Notes: generated by a model not told the origin, from the sequence alone. Counted from the first letter of the stretch, positions 7,457-15,316 are shown. The stretch is 25,228 nt of DNA from Bacteroidetes bacterium UBA4009 (GCA_002384205.1 DGBH01000040.1:4879-30106); one strand, 5' to 3'. Made by a program: numbers and translations.

Positions 7457-7927
7457 ATGAAATATATTATTTACAAACCAACCTTAAAGGACTTTATCAT
7501 CTGGTTGACGATATTGATTTTAGCTTTATTGGTTTTTACGCTGTTTTCAGGTTGTAAAAAAGTAGATACCGTTACTGCTAAAGTAAATTATAGCATCGAA
7601 GGAAAATGGTTGCTGGAAAATGCAGGCGGCAGTAATTTACCTCCCAACACTATGTATGAATTTAGGAACGGGTTAAAGTATACCTATTATGGGGGAACAG
7701 AGAATGCAGATGACAGTTATTGGTTAAGTCTTGATAGTTCTTATGCCATTCCTAATCCCAGTAAATATACATTTACGAATGACTCGTTAAGGATTGATAG
7801 TAAAATAGTCTACAAAGTAGCTTTCGATTGTGATGGCAATTTGATAAACATCGATTTTCCCGGAGTTCTTGAGCCAAGTACATGGCGATGGTGGAGAATA
7901 GGAACAGATCCCCGAAATTGCAACTAA
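7457..7927 (+). CDS. Unrecognised lipoprotein
   Basis: A 156-residue protein I do not recognise. A short charged N-terminus (KYIIYKPTLKD) precedes a hydrophobic stretch at about residues 13-30 and a lipobox LFSGC with the lipidation Cys33, followed by two lysines. The mature part has SIEGKWLLENAGG, a pattern like the first strand of lipocalin-type lipoproteins common in Bacteroidota, and ends with an aromatic, arginine-containing motif STWRWWRIG. Two cysteines (in FDCDG and RNCN near the C-terminus) could form a disulfide. It is probably anchored in the outer membrane, but that is inferred. It is a stand-alone gene with its own promoter just upstream, flanked by intergenic gaps of about 300 bp on both sides. 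Confidence 0.8.
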   Translation: MKYIIYKPTLKDFIIWLTILILALLVFTLFSGCKKVDTVTAKVNYSIEGKWLLENAGGSNLPPNTMYEFRNGLKYTYYGGTENADDSYWLSLDSSYAIPNPSKYTFTNDSLRIDSKIVYKVAFDCDGNLINIDFPGVLEPSTWRWWRIGTDPRNCN

Positions 7928-8234
7928 TCTCCTGCAAAAAGATAAGAAATAGCGTTTATTTAGTCTAAACGACTTACCTTAATACCAGACCATCAATATT
8001 ATAAAGATGCGTCAGGTTTTAACGAAAACGAAAGTTTAGTTCTGTATTTATTGTTTAGGCTGCAGCTTATGTACTACACAAAAAGACTTATCTCAGCATT
8101 AAGTTACTTTTAAAACCAAATGTTAGCGATTATTATGACGTATCTCCCTCCGTTCTTACCTAATTGCCTATCATTGCCTATAAATAAAATAGGCAATGCT
8201 AAGCAATCTACTCAACGAATTAAACAAAGGACAA
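7928..8234. other. 307-bp gap without a recognisable gene
   Basis: No credible reading frame is seen. The gap contains a 6-bp stem (CGTTTA 7953-7958 with TAAACG 7966-7971) lacking a T tract, and near its right end the ATTGCCTAT repeat cluster described separately. TACTTTTA at about 8105-8112 resembles a -7 box but lacks the final G, so the SPFH gene's promoter is not firmly located. Confidence 0.5.
8163..8197 (+). repeat. ATTGCCTAT direct repeat plus inverted copy, hairpin upstream of SPFH gene
   Basis: ATTGCCTAT occurs at 8163-8171 and again at 8173-8181, and its inverse ATAGGCAAT lies at 8189-8197. The second and third copies form a perfect 9-bp stem with a 7-nt loop (AAATAAA). There is no T tract after it, so it is not a terminator. 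The right arm covers a possible ATG at 8196, which is one reason to prefer the ATG at 8235 as the SPFH start. It could be an operator with two or three half-sites or an RNA hairpin in the leader. Confidence 0.7.
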
Positions 8235-9020
8235 ATGAAGAAGATAATCATCACAGTGGTATCCGTATTATTCCTTTTGTTTTTTAGGCCTTGGGTTCAA
8301 GTAGGAGCTGGTGAAAGAGGAATAGTACTTAATTTTGGTGCGGTACAAGATGTGGTTTTGAACGAAGGTATTCATTTTAGAATACCCATTGTTCAGACAA
8401 TAATTCCTATGGATGTTAAAATTCAGAAAGCCAATACAGACGCAGCCTCATCATCTTCAGACCTTCAAGATGTAGATTTATCAGTCGCACTTAATTATCA
8501 CATTATCCCAGACAAGGCAAATTTAGTTTACCAAACCATCGGTCTATCTTTCAAGGAACGTATAATAGATCCTGCGATACAAGAAGTGATGAAAGCAGTA
8601 AGTGCACGATATACCGCCGAAGAGTTAATCACAAAGAGACCTGCAGTGAGTTCTGAAATGCAGGAGGCGTTAACCGATAGATTATTAGTATCCAATATTT
8701 CTGTTGATGCGTTCTCCATTATCTCATTTAGTTTTTCTCAGACGTTTACAGATGCAATTGAAGCTAAACAAACAGCAGAACAAAATGCCTTGAAAGCGAA
8801 AAGAGACTTAGATAGAATAAAGGTAGAAGCTCAACAAACCATCGCAGCAGCGACCGCTGAAGCAGAGGCACTACGTTTACAGAAGATGAATATTTCACCT
8901 GATTTAATTGAATTGAGAAAGATTGAAGCCAACCTTAAAGCCATTGAAAAATGGAATGGAATCTTACCTACGGTAACTGGCGCCGGTGCCGTACCATTTA
9001 TTGGTGTTGGAGATAAATAA
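8235..9020 (+). CDS. SPFH/prohibitin-family membrane protein
   Basis: A prohibitin-like SPFH (band 7) protein of about 261 residues. Such proteins form large membrane-anchored rings that organise membrane domains and often modulate FtsH-type proteases. Seen from ATG 8235: MKKIIITVVSVLFLLFF (membrane anchor), then VGAGERGIVLNFGAVQ, the typical prohibitin N-terminal strand, LNEGIHFRIPI, the SPFH core with IIDPAIQEVMKAVSARYTAEELITKR, and an alanine/glutamate-rich helix (about residues 165-215, KQTAEQNALKAKRDLDRIKVEAQQ in part) likely to be a coiled coil. An in-frame ATG at 8196 adds 13 residues but lies in a hairpin; the shorter form begins right at the anchor and has an AAAGGA-like purine stretch upstream. 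The partner is unknown: no FtsH or NfeD gene is adjacent. Confidence 0.88.
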   Translation: MKKIIITVVSVLFLLFFRPWVQVGAGERGIVLNFGAVQDVVLNEGIHFRIPIVQTIIPMDVKIQKANTDAASSSSDLQDVDLSVALNYHIIPDKANLVYQTIGLSFKERIIDPAIQEVMKAVSARYTAEELITKRPAVSSEMQEALTDRLLVSNISVDAFSIISFSFSQTFTDAIEAKQTAEQNALKAKRDLDRIKVEAQQTIAAATAEAEALRLQKMNISPDLIELRKIEANLKAIEKWNGILPTVTGAGAVPFIGVGDK

Positions 9021-9184
9021 GATTTGTTAGCTAACTACAGCTATGGTCAATCTATATAAGAAGTTATATTCTTCCAACAATATAAATGAGTATCATTGGG
9101 CAGCAGAACCTTTTTATTTGCCTATCCCTAGTGCCATAAAATCAAAAATGGAAATAATATGTTTTATTATAAAAGTAATTCCAC

Positions 9185-9781
9185 ATGAAAATACTGTTTG
9201 TCCTATCAGGAACACTAACTCTTGTTTTTATTATCATCCAATTATTTGCTAAAAAAAGTCAGCAAGGGATAGAAACCTATCCTTATACTGTACTAAAAAC
9301 TTACGACGGTTTTGAAATTCGCCAATATGAATCACGATTATTTACATCCGTTAAGCTATCCTCTAACGACTATAGTAAAGTTTCGAGTAAGGGTTTCTCT
9401 ATTTTAGCCGGTTATATTTTCGGAGGCAATGAAACAAATGAAAAGATAGCCATGACTTCCCCCGTAGCTATGTCATTAGACGATTCTATGACGATGATGT
9501 TTATGGTGCCAAAAGACAGTGAAAATAAGCTACCAAAACCAAATGACAATCAGATTCATTTTAAAGAAGAACCGGCAAAAACAGTTGCTGCAATCACATT
9601 TGGAGGATGGGCCAATCAAGAAAAAATAGATCAGTATAAAAAACAATTGGGTGAAGCGCTGCAAGCACAAAACATACCTTTTACCAATCAATTTTATTTT
9701 CTAGGATACAATGCGCCGTATGAGACGAGCAATCGAAGAAATGAGGTGATTGTAGTTTTAGATACTACGCCTTTGGAGTAA
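9185..9781 (+). CDS. SOUL heme-binding family protein
   Basis: A 198-residue SOUL/HEBP-family protein. Eukaryotic relatives bind heme or tetrapyrroles; bacterial members are mostly uncharacterised. Seen: a hydrophobic N-terminal segment (about residues 3-21) that anchors or exports it, the opening strand ETYPYTVLKTYDGFEIRQYE, the family hallmark IFGGNETNEKIAMTSPVAMS (about 79-98), FMVPKDSENKLPKPND and a C-terminal RRNEVIVVLD. Length and motif order are normal for the family. It follows the SPFH gene on the same strand after 164 nt, with no clear promoter match, so it may be a separate unit. A strong terminator lies 138 nt downstream. Confidence 0.9.
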   Translation: MKILFVLSGTLTLVFIIIQLFAKKSQQGIETYPYTVLKTYDGFEIRQYESRLFTSVKLSSNDYSKVSSKGFSILAGYIFGGNETNEKIAMTSPVAMSLDDSMTMMFMVPKDSENKLPKPNDNQIHFKEEPAKTVAAITFGGWANQEKIDQYKKQLGEALQAQNIPFTNQFYFLGYNAPYETSNRRNEVIVVLDTTPLE

Positions 9782-9918
9782 TCCCTATTTAGCAATCAAT
9801 CCGTGACTGACTCATATAACCCTATACAAAAGGAGCCAATAACAGATGTAAATTCATTGGGGCTACATCTAACAGTTACCATACGACCGTCTAATATATA
9901 GAATGTAGTTTAAGTAAG

Positions 9919-9958
9919 AAACAGTAGACTGTTGTAACAAGAGTCTACTGTTTTTTTT
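9919..9958 (+). terminator. Strong intrinsic terminator
   Basis: AAACAGTAGACT (9919-9930) pairs perfectly with AGTCTACTGTTT (9942-9953) around an 11-nt loop, followed by an unbroken T8 run (9951-9958). It ends rightward transcription from the SOUL gene, whose stop is 138 nt before the stem. Just beyond is an imperfect hairpin built on TCGACC (9963-9968) and GGTCGA (9981-9986). Confidence 0.85.
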
Positions 9959-10007
9959 GACATCGACCTCTTTAGAAAAGGGTCGAAATGAACCGAAAAA
10001 AAATCAG

Positions 10008-10081
10008 TGGAGAATATCGGAATCGAACCGATGACCTTTTGCATGCCATGCAAACGCTCTAGCCAACTGAGCTAATCCCCC
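10008..10081 (-). tRNA. tRNA-Ala (anticodon GGC)
   Basis: The minus strand folds as a full 74-nt cloverleaf: acceptor GGGGGAT with ATTCTCC (two G-T pairs), D-arm GCTC/GAGC, anticodon stem TTTGC/GCAAA with loop ATGGCAT (anticodon GGC at 10045-10047), variable AGGTC, T-arm ATCGG-TTCGATT-CCGAT, and discriminator A at 10008. The CCA end is not encoded. It decodes GCC and GCU alanine codons. A run of eight T (minus strand) follows within a few nucleotides of the 3' end and may stop transcription. Confidence 0.96.
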
Positions 10082-10149
10082 ATGTAAAACCAAGATAAAT
10101 CTTAACATCTAGCCGACACTTTAAGATTCACAAGAGCGCAAAAATAATC

Positions 10150-11322
10150 CTAATCTACAAACAACAAACTACTATCTCCGTAACTTAAGAAACGAAAATT
10201 ATGCAACTGCGCTTCTTCATAGATATTTCGCCAGTTTTCTCCCACTACACTGGCTATTAGCATAAGTAACGTACTCTCTGGCAAGTGAAAATTAGTCACC
10301 AAACCGATACAACTTTTAGGCTTATAATGGGGTAAAATAAGTATTTCTGTTGCGGCCTGTAACGTGTCAATGGCATTTAACTCCATATAACGCTTAACTT
10401 CATTAAGTGACTCATTATAGGTTAAATGGGTTGCAGCTAAATAAGGCTCCAACTTATCTACCATCAACCTGGTATCACCTTTACTCAACTGAACACCAAT
10501 CCAATAGATGCTTTCTAATACACGCATGGACGTAGTACCAACGCATACCCGCTTATTTTTTGATAAGATTAAATCTAGCGTATCCCGTGTAATCTCAAAA
10601 TGCTCTTTGTGCATATCATGATCCATTACATTATCCTCTTTTACGGGCAAAAATGTTCCTGCACCCACATGCAACGTCACTTCGCCTAAAACTATGCCTT
10701 TGGCCCTAAGGTCACTTAGTACATGATCAGTAAAATGCAACCCCGCTGTAGGCGCTGCTACACTTCCGGCATTTTTAGCAAAAACCGTTTGATAGGTTTG
10801 CAGATCAGAAGCTTCTGTATGTCGATTAAGATAAGGTGGCAAAGGCAACTCACCGATAATGTCTAACAAGTGCGTAAAGCTTTCTCCGCTAGCCCACGTT
10901 AATTCTACTATGCGTTCATCTCTATCTATTAGCCTCGCCCCCATTATGGATGGATTCTCAGCTAGCCAAATAACTTCATTGTCCTTCCATTTTTTGCTAT
11001 TCCCTATGATACACTTCCATCTACAACTTGATGTAGCATTGAAAACAGCTTCGTAACTGGCAGGAAAAATAGGCTCAAGAAGCAATATTTCAATGGCGGC
11101 TCCACTATCTCGTTTAAAATAAAGCCGAGCGGGTATTACCTTCGCATTATTCATTACTAACAGCGTATCACTATCCAAAAAATTCTCGATATTTTTAAAA
11201 ATAGAATGAATCATATTCCCGTTTTGATAGACTAGTAATTTGCTTTCATCTCTCTTAGCCAAAGGATATTTGGCTATTTGTTCATCTGTAAGGTCAAAAT
11301 TAAAGTCTGACTTTTTTATCAT
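10150..11322 (-). CDS. queA: QueA-family S-adenosylmethionine:tRNA ribosyltransferase-isomerase, long form
   Basis: QueA transfers and isomerises the ribosyl group of S-adenosylmethionine onto preQ1 in tRNA, making epoxyqueuosine. Seen: the N-terminal FDLTDEQIAKYPLAKRDESKLLV, NNAKVIPARLYF (58-69), GELPLPPYLNR (157-167), SVAAPTAGLHF (187-197), TLHVGAGTF (216-224), MHKEHFE (237-243) and CVGTTSMRVLES. At 390 residues it is longer than classic QueA (about 350). GTTSMR where E. coli has GTTSVR, and the SIYWIG-type insertion, resemble a longer Bacteroidota paralogue group, so it may not be the canonical enzyme. The ATG directly follows the dprA TAA (TAAATG), so the two are one operon. No queG or tgt is nearby. 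Confidence 0.85.
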   Translation of the reverse strand: MIKKSDFNFDLTDEQIAKYPLAKRDESKLLVYQNGNMIHSIFKNIENFLDSDTLLVMNNAKVIPARLYFKRDSGAAIEILLLEPIFPASYEAVFNATSSCRWKCIIGNSKKWKDNEVIWLAENPSIMGARLIDRDERIVELTWASGESFTHLLDIIGELPLPPYLNRHTEASDLQTYQTVFAKNAGSVAAPTAGLHFTDHVLSDLRAKGIVLGEVTLHVGAGTFLPVKEDNVMDHDMHKEHFEITRDTLDLILSKNKRVCVGTTSMRVLESIYWIGVQLSKGDTRLMVDKLEPYLAATHLTYNESLNEVKRYMELNAIDTLQAATEILILPHYKPKSCIGLVTNFHLPESTLLMLIASVVGENWRNIYEEAQLHNFRFLSYGDSSLLFVD

Positions 11323-12423
11323 TTAGTATAGGGTTTGATATCGCTTACCGGGCAGCGAAGTTATACAGTTTTTCATTTCTAATTCTAATAAAGTCATAGC
11401 CATAACACTGGAACTGAAATTGGCATGAGCCATTAGCTGATCTATTCCCATTTCTCTATTTTCTCTAATCAAGGCAAGTATCATTTGCTCGTTATCATTA
11501 AGTTCTACAAATAACTGACGCTGTGTTTGTTTCTCTATTTTTACATCCCAATTTAATAATCTCACCAAATCATCAATCCCCTCAATCACATTAGCTTTAT
11601 GACTCTTGATTAAATAATTACACCCAGCAGAATATTTTGCACCAATGTTTCCCGGAACAGCTAAAACATCTCGATTATACTGATTTGCAATTTCTGCCGT
11701 AATAAGTGAGCCTCCACTAATAGCCGATTCTACTACTATAACGGCATCTACCATCCCCGCCACAATTCTATTTCGTTTGGGAAAATTTTCTCTTTCTGGA
11801 GCGGTACCCGAAATAAATTCAGTTATCACCGCACCATTATTAGCTAGCATATCCGATGCAACATTGGTATGCACCGAAGGATAGATTCTATCTAAGCCAT
11901 GTGCTACCACACCATAGGTATTGAGTCCCACCTTTATACACTGCTTGTGTGCCCATACATCTGCGCCATAAGCTAATCCACTTACGATGGTTGCATTATA
12001 GGGCAACATGTCTTCTATTAACTGGTTAATAAATTGCTTGCCATAGGCTGTCACATTTCGCGTACCTACAATGGCAATACATTTTTCTGGGGACAAATTT
12101 CCATTTCCCTTTACATAGAGTAGAATAGGGCAATCTGGAATATTCTTGAGCCTTACAGGATAGTCCGCATCTAAAAAAAAGATAGGTTTAATATCATTTC
12201 TAACTATAAATTGATATTCACTTTCCGCTTTAGTAAAATCACTAAATCCTTTAATATTCGAGGCTAACACATCACCTACGCCTGGTATTTTCTTTAAAAA
12301 GGAAATTGATTTGTTGAAAATAGGTTCCACCCCGCCACAATACCCTATAAGGTTTTTTGCCAGTACACTTCCAATACCCGGAATTTGTGTGAGAGCTATT
12401 TTATAGACTAAATCTTTATCCAC
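11323..12423 (-). CDS. dprA: DNA processing protein DprA
   Basis: DprA binds incoming single-stranded DNA during transformation and loads RecA on it. The 366-residue protein shows the full three-part layout: an N-terminal HhH/SAM-like region (about residues 1-65, LTQIPGIGSVLAKNLIGYCG), the Rossmann-like core (VGTRNVTAYGK 119-129, IVSGLAYGADVWAH 146-159, GLDRIYP 176-182, FPKRNRIVAG 214-223, SGGSLITAEIA 236-246, VPGNIG 256-261) and a C-terminal winged helix (about 305-366). The start is GTG at 12421-12423; a TATTTTCG box 11 nt upstream supports it. queA abuts it without a spacer. dprA is also kept in species not known to be transformable, so competence is inferred. Confidence 0.95.
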   Translation of the reverse strand: MDKDLVYKIALTQIPGIGSVLAKNLIGYCGGVEPIFNKSISFLKKIPGVGDVLASNIKGFSDFTKAESEYQFIVRNDIKPIFFLDADYPVRLKNIPDCPILLYVKGNGNLSPEKCIAIVGTRNVTAYGKQFINQLIEDMLPYNATIVSGLAYGADVWAHKQCIKVGLNTYGVVAHGLDRIYPSVHTNVASDMLANNGAVITEFISGTAPERENFPKRNRIVAGMVDAVIVVESAISGGSLITAEIANQYNRDVLAVPGNIGAKYSAGCNYLIKSHKANVIEGIDDLVRLLNWDVKIEKQTQRQLFVELNDNEQMILALIRENREMGIDQLMAHANFSSSVMAMTLLELEMKNCITSLPGKRYQTLY

Positions 12424-12434
12424 GTCAATAGTGA

Positions 12435-12442
12435 CGAAAATA
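12435..12442 (-). promoter_or_regulatory. Bacteroidota-type -7 box for dprA-queA
   Basis: The minus strand reads TATTTTCG, close to TAnnTTTG (C for T at the seventh position), 11 nt before the GTG start of dprA. No clear -33 TTTG is seen at the expected distance. Confidence 0.35.
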
Positions 12443-12473
12443 TACTAGGAAACGAGAAAGAAAAGAAAAAATT

Positions 12474-13739
12474 CTATTTTATCGTATTGGTATTAACCGT
12501 AGCTGCTCCAATTAACTCATCGTAACCGTAATAAATATTTTTGTGATAAATTAACAAGGTGTAATCATTTTCTGTTTCTTGATGATTCCCCTCAGTCATA
12601 GTATAATCTAAATGGCCGTCGTTGTCTTTAAGAACCACGTGATAATTGTAGTAACTCTGCTTGAGCAGTCTAGACACGCTATACATCTTGTAATCTGGCC
12701 AGTATTTCATTTTAAACTCTTCCTTGAGCTGCCAGTCTGTGAGCTCACCATAAATATAAAGATCACCTAAATCCCTAAGATCATTACTTTTATAGTAAAA
12801 ATGAATCATAGCGTAGTCGCCATCTTCCACTACATTAGTTCCGTCACTATTTGCAATCTCTCGTTTACCGTTATAATCAAGCCAACGCACATAGTTTAGG
12901 TGAAATCTAGGCTCATCTGGTCTCAATACGCAATTTTGAACAGTATCCGTATATTTTTTAATTACGTTATTACTAAAATTACGCAATGACCGTATATCAA
13001 AAAATCTAAATTCATTGGTCCCTGGAAATAAGTTCTTGTCTTCATAATTAAATGAAAGCTCATTATTATTAACAAATAATGGTTTTAAGTTATAAATAGC
13101 ATTATTCCAGCTATTATTTTGAAGAACGGTTACGTTAACATCCAAAAAAGGATTGGGGATAGTGAATCCTTCATAATTAACTGAAAAATCAACTTCTTGA
13201 TGCGTAAATCTATACTCTGGATCTGTAGCACTTCGTATATTCGTGCTTATACTCGTATGCCTGTCAAGCACCATAAACCTTCGAGTTAGCACGACATCTT
13301 CAAGGTCAAAATTTCGATAAATTTTTAAAATATAATTGCCAGACTTGGTAATTTCCATATCCTTTTCTGGAAAATTCAAGGCGTAATGGGTAAACCTCTG
13401 ATAGGTGTTCGTTGAAAATTTAAAGTCAACGATATCTCCCATCAGTTTGCCACTGATATATTCCATCTGCTGGAGTGAAGATTCTTGCCAATTTCGATCA
13501 CAGTGAATATAGGTGTAGTTAAAAAACTCATTGTTCGGACTTAAAATATCAAACGATAATCTAAGCTTTTCGCTGCTACCTAAAGCTATCAAAGGAAGTG
13601 GGTCGTAGATACTAATTGCCTTTTGTAAAATAACTGTGCGTATATCATCCCCATAACTGGTATTGTCATACGTCACAGACTGGGCGTTTGCCCCAAAAAT
13701 GAGAACCAATAGGAATATTACTGTAAGTTTAAATTTCAT
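12474..13739 (-). CDS. Type IX secretion system plug protein (DUF5103)
   Basis: The DUF5103 family includes the 'Plug' protein that closes the periplasmic side of the giant SprA translocon when no substrate is present. The 421-residue protein has a Sec signal (residues 1-19, ending ANAQ), then the family pattern DIRTVILQKA, PLPLIALGSSEKLRLSFDIL, YTYIHCDRNWQESSLQQMEYI, the HYALNFPEKDMEITKSGNYIL strand pair, and a C-terminal domain with GDLYIYGELTDWQ, which resembles carbohydrate-module or IgE-type beta folds, then YYNYHVVLKD. Length and order fit a complete protein. The gene stands alone: dprA starts 50 nt downstream behind its own promoter box, mazG ends 91 nt upstream, and a TATATTTG box lies 15 nt before its ATG. 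sprA and porV are not in the window. Confidence 0.88.
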   Translation of the reverse strand: MKFKLTVIFLLVLIFGANAQSVTYDNTSYGDDIRTVILQKAISIYDPLPLIALGSSEKLRLSFDILSPNNEFFNYTYIHCDRNWQESSLQQMEYISGKLMGDIVDFKFSTNTYQRFTHYALNFPEKDMEITKSGNYILKIYRNFDLEDVVLTRRFMVLDRHTSISTNIRSATDPEYRFTHQEVDFSVNYEGFTIPNPFLDVNVTVLQNNSWNNAIYNLKPLFVNNNELSFNYEDKNLFPGTNEFRFFDIRSLRNFSNNVIKKYTDTVQNCVLRPDEPRFHLNYVRWLDYNGKREIANSDGTNVVEDGDYAMIHFYYKSNDLRDLGDLYIYGELTDWQLKEEFKMKYWPDYKMYSVSRLLKQSYYNYHVVLKDNDGHLDYTMTEGNHQETENDYTLLIYHKNIYYGYDELIGAATVNTNTIK

Positions 13740-13754
13740 GAATTATAGTATTAT

Positions 13755-13762
13755 CAAATATA
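13755..13762 (-). promoter_or_regulatory. Bacteroidota-type -7 box for the plug gene
   Basis: The minus strand reads TATATTTG, an exact TAnnTTTG match, 15 nt before the ATG at 13739. TCTG (minus strand, 13783-13786) exactly 20 bases upstream is a one-mismatch -33 element. Confidence 0.5.
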
Positions 13763-13830
13763 GGGACATTGTTTAGTTTACACAGAAAACTCCTACCGCA
13801 GAAATAAAGTATGGAGGCTATCCGCTTATT

Positions 13831-14592
13831 TTACAAATGATTTTTTTTTGCTTCGTTCCAGACTTCATCCATTTGCGCTAGTGACATTTCTTCCCATTTC
13901 AAGCTGTTTGTGTTAGCATATGCTTCAATAGCCTCAAAACGGAGTTTAAACTTCTTATTGGTCTTCTCTAAGGCATCATCTGGGTTTATCTTAAGCCAAC
14001 GTGCATAATTTACCAAGCTGAAAATAAGATCGCCAAATTCGGCCTCTTTTTCCTCGCCTTCAGCTTCTTTAAATTCCTGAAGCTCTTCTTCCACTTTTTC
14101 CCATACGTCATCTTTATTCGGCCAATCAAAACCAACTTGCGCAGCCTTATCTTGCATACGCATGGCCTTTACTAGGCTCGGCATAGAGCTTGGAACTCCA
14201 CCAAGTACTGTTGTATTAAGCCCTTCTTTTAGCTTGAGTTGTTCCCAGTTTTGTTTTACCTCTTCATCATCCTTTACTTCTACATCTCCATAAATATGTG
14301 GATGACGATATATCAGTTTTTCACACACTGAGTTTAGGACATCTGTCACATCAAATTGCTGATTCTCCTCCCCTATTTTGGCATAAAAAACCAGATGTAA
14401 AAACAAATCTCCGAGCTCTTTCTTAATTTCGTCACTATCATTTTCTAAAATAGCATCGCTAAGTTCATAAGTTTCTTCGATGGTAAGATGACGTAAGGTT
14501 TCATTGGTTTGCTTGCGGTCCCAAGGACATTTTTCACGCAATTCGTCCATGATGTCTAGGAGTCTGCTAAAAGCTTCTAGCCTTTTATCCAT
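13831..14592 (-). CDS. mazG: Nucleoside triphosphate pyrophosphohydrolase MazG
   Basis: All-alpha NTP pyrophosphatase that cleaves NTPs and dNTPs to the monophosphate and clears aberrant nucleotides. The 253-residue protein is the usual two-domain housekeeping form. The first domain has REKCPWDRKQTNETLRHLTIEETYEL, whose glutamates (E39, E40, E43) with E59 and D62 of ELGDLFLHLVFYAKI bind Mg2+; the second has the parallel set EELQEFKEAE and EFGDLIFSLVNYAR. YRHPHIYGD, typical of MazG, lies between. Its ATG overlaps the stop of the response regulator by one base (TAATG), so the kinase, regulator and mazG are one operon; a functional link between them is not evident. Confidence 0.95.
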   Translation of the reverse strand: MDKRLEAFSRLLDIMDELREKCPWDRKQTNETLRHLTIEETYELSDAILENDSDEIKKELGDLFLHLVFYAKIGEENQQFDVTDVLNSVCEKLIYRHPHIYGDVEVKDDEEVKQNWEQLKLKEGLNTTVLGGVPSSMPSLVKAMRMQDKAAQVGFDWPNKDDVWEKVEEELQEFKEAEGEEKEAEFGDLIFSLVNYARWLKINPDDALEKTNKKFKLRFEAIEAYANTNSLKWEEMSLAQMDEVWNEAKKNHL

Positions 14593-15305
14593 TAGAGTAT
14601 TTTATTGTCTTTCATTAAACCGATAAAGTTTTCTTTATAATTTTTACCGATGGGAATTTTGATACCACTCACCTCACAAATAGACGTAGAAAATGATGCC
14701 ACTTTATTTCTATTGACTATGAATGAGCGATGTACCCTGCTAAATAATTCTTCTGGTAATTTCTTCTCCATATTTTTCATGGTTTGTAGGGTCACTATTT
14801 TCTTATCATTCCCTAAGTAAATTTTCACATAGTCGGCAAATGCTTCAACATAAAAAATGTCATTATAGGCCAGTTTAATAAGCTTTTGATTTGCTTTCAC
14901 AAAAATGAAATCATTTTCCATATCTGTCTCCGCAATATCTTCCGTTACTTGTATTTTATGATACTCTTTGGCCTTTTCGATGGCTCGTTCAAACCGATCA
15001 TAGGCAATAGGTTTCAATAAATAATCTAAGGCATTGAGATCAAAACCTTCAACAGCAAAATCTGGATGTGCAGTGGTAAAAACAAAAAGTGGTTTTGTTT
15101 CTAATGATTTAATAAAACTTAGACCATTAATTTCAGGCATCTGAATATCTAGAAACATTAAATCAACTTTTCTGCTTTTTAATACTTCGCTTGCTTCTGC
15201 TGCATTATTGCAGCGGGCTATTAAGGTAAGATCCGGGTGTCTGTTGACATAAGCTTCTATTATGTCTAATGCTAGAGGTTCGTCATCTACGGCTATACAA
15301 TTCAT
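14592..15305 (-). CDS. LytTR-family response regulator
   Basis: Two-component response regulator with a CheY-like receiver (residues 1-120) and a C-terminal LytTR DNA-binding domain (about 135-237). Receiver residues seen: acidic pair D7-D8, phosphoacceptor D53 in MFLDIQMPEINGL, T77/T78 and K98 in DYLLKPI. LytTR part: FIFVKANQKLIKLAYNDIFYVEAFADYVKIYL, then RVHRSFIVNRNKVASF and IPIGKNYKE. It is encoded 11 nt after its LytS-type kinase on the same strand and is followed by mazG. Target genes are unknown; LytTR regulators in Bacteroidota often act on nearby or envelope genes. No paired LytTR direct repeat was found by eye. Confidence 0.94.
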   Translation of the reverse strand: MNCIAVDDEPLALDIIEAYVNRHPDLTLIARCNNAAEASEVLKSRKVDLMFLDIQMPEINGLSFIKSLETKPLFVFTTAHPDFAVEGFDLNALDYLLKPIAYDRFERAIEKAKEYHKIQVTEDIAETDMENDFIFVKANQKLIKLAYNDIFYVEAFADYVKIYLGNDKKIVTLQTMKNMEKKLPEELFSRVHRSFIVNRNKVASFSTSICEVSGIKIPIGKNYKENFIGLMKDNKIL

Positions 15306-15316
15306 ATTTTAATAAT

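Noticed and set aside
7953..7971. Hairpin CGTTTA/TAAACG after the lipoprotein gene
   Set aside because: Six AT-rich pairs and no T run; not convincing as a terminator.
9026..9035. 10-bp palindrome GTTAGCTAAC after the SPFH gene
   Set aside because: Isolated, no second copy and no promoter context; could be chance.
9043..9252. 69-codon open frame between the SPFH and SOUL genes
   Set aside because: It overlaps the SOUL start by 68 nt in another frame, has no promoter box and has an unpatterned composition; treated as chance.
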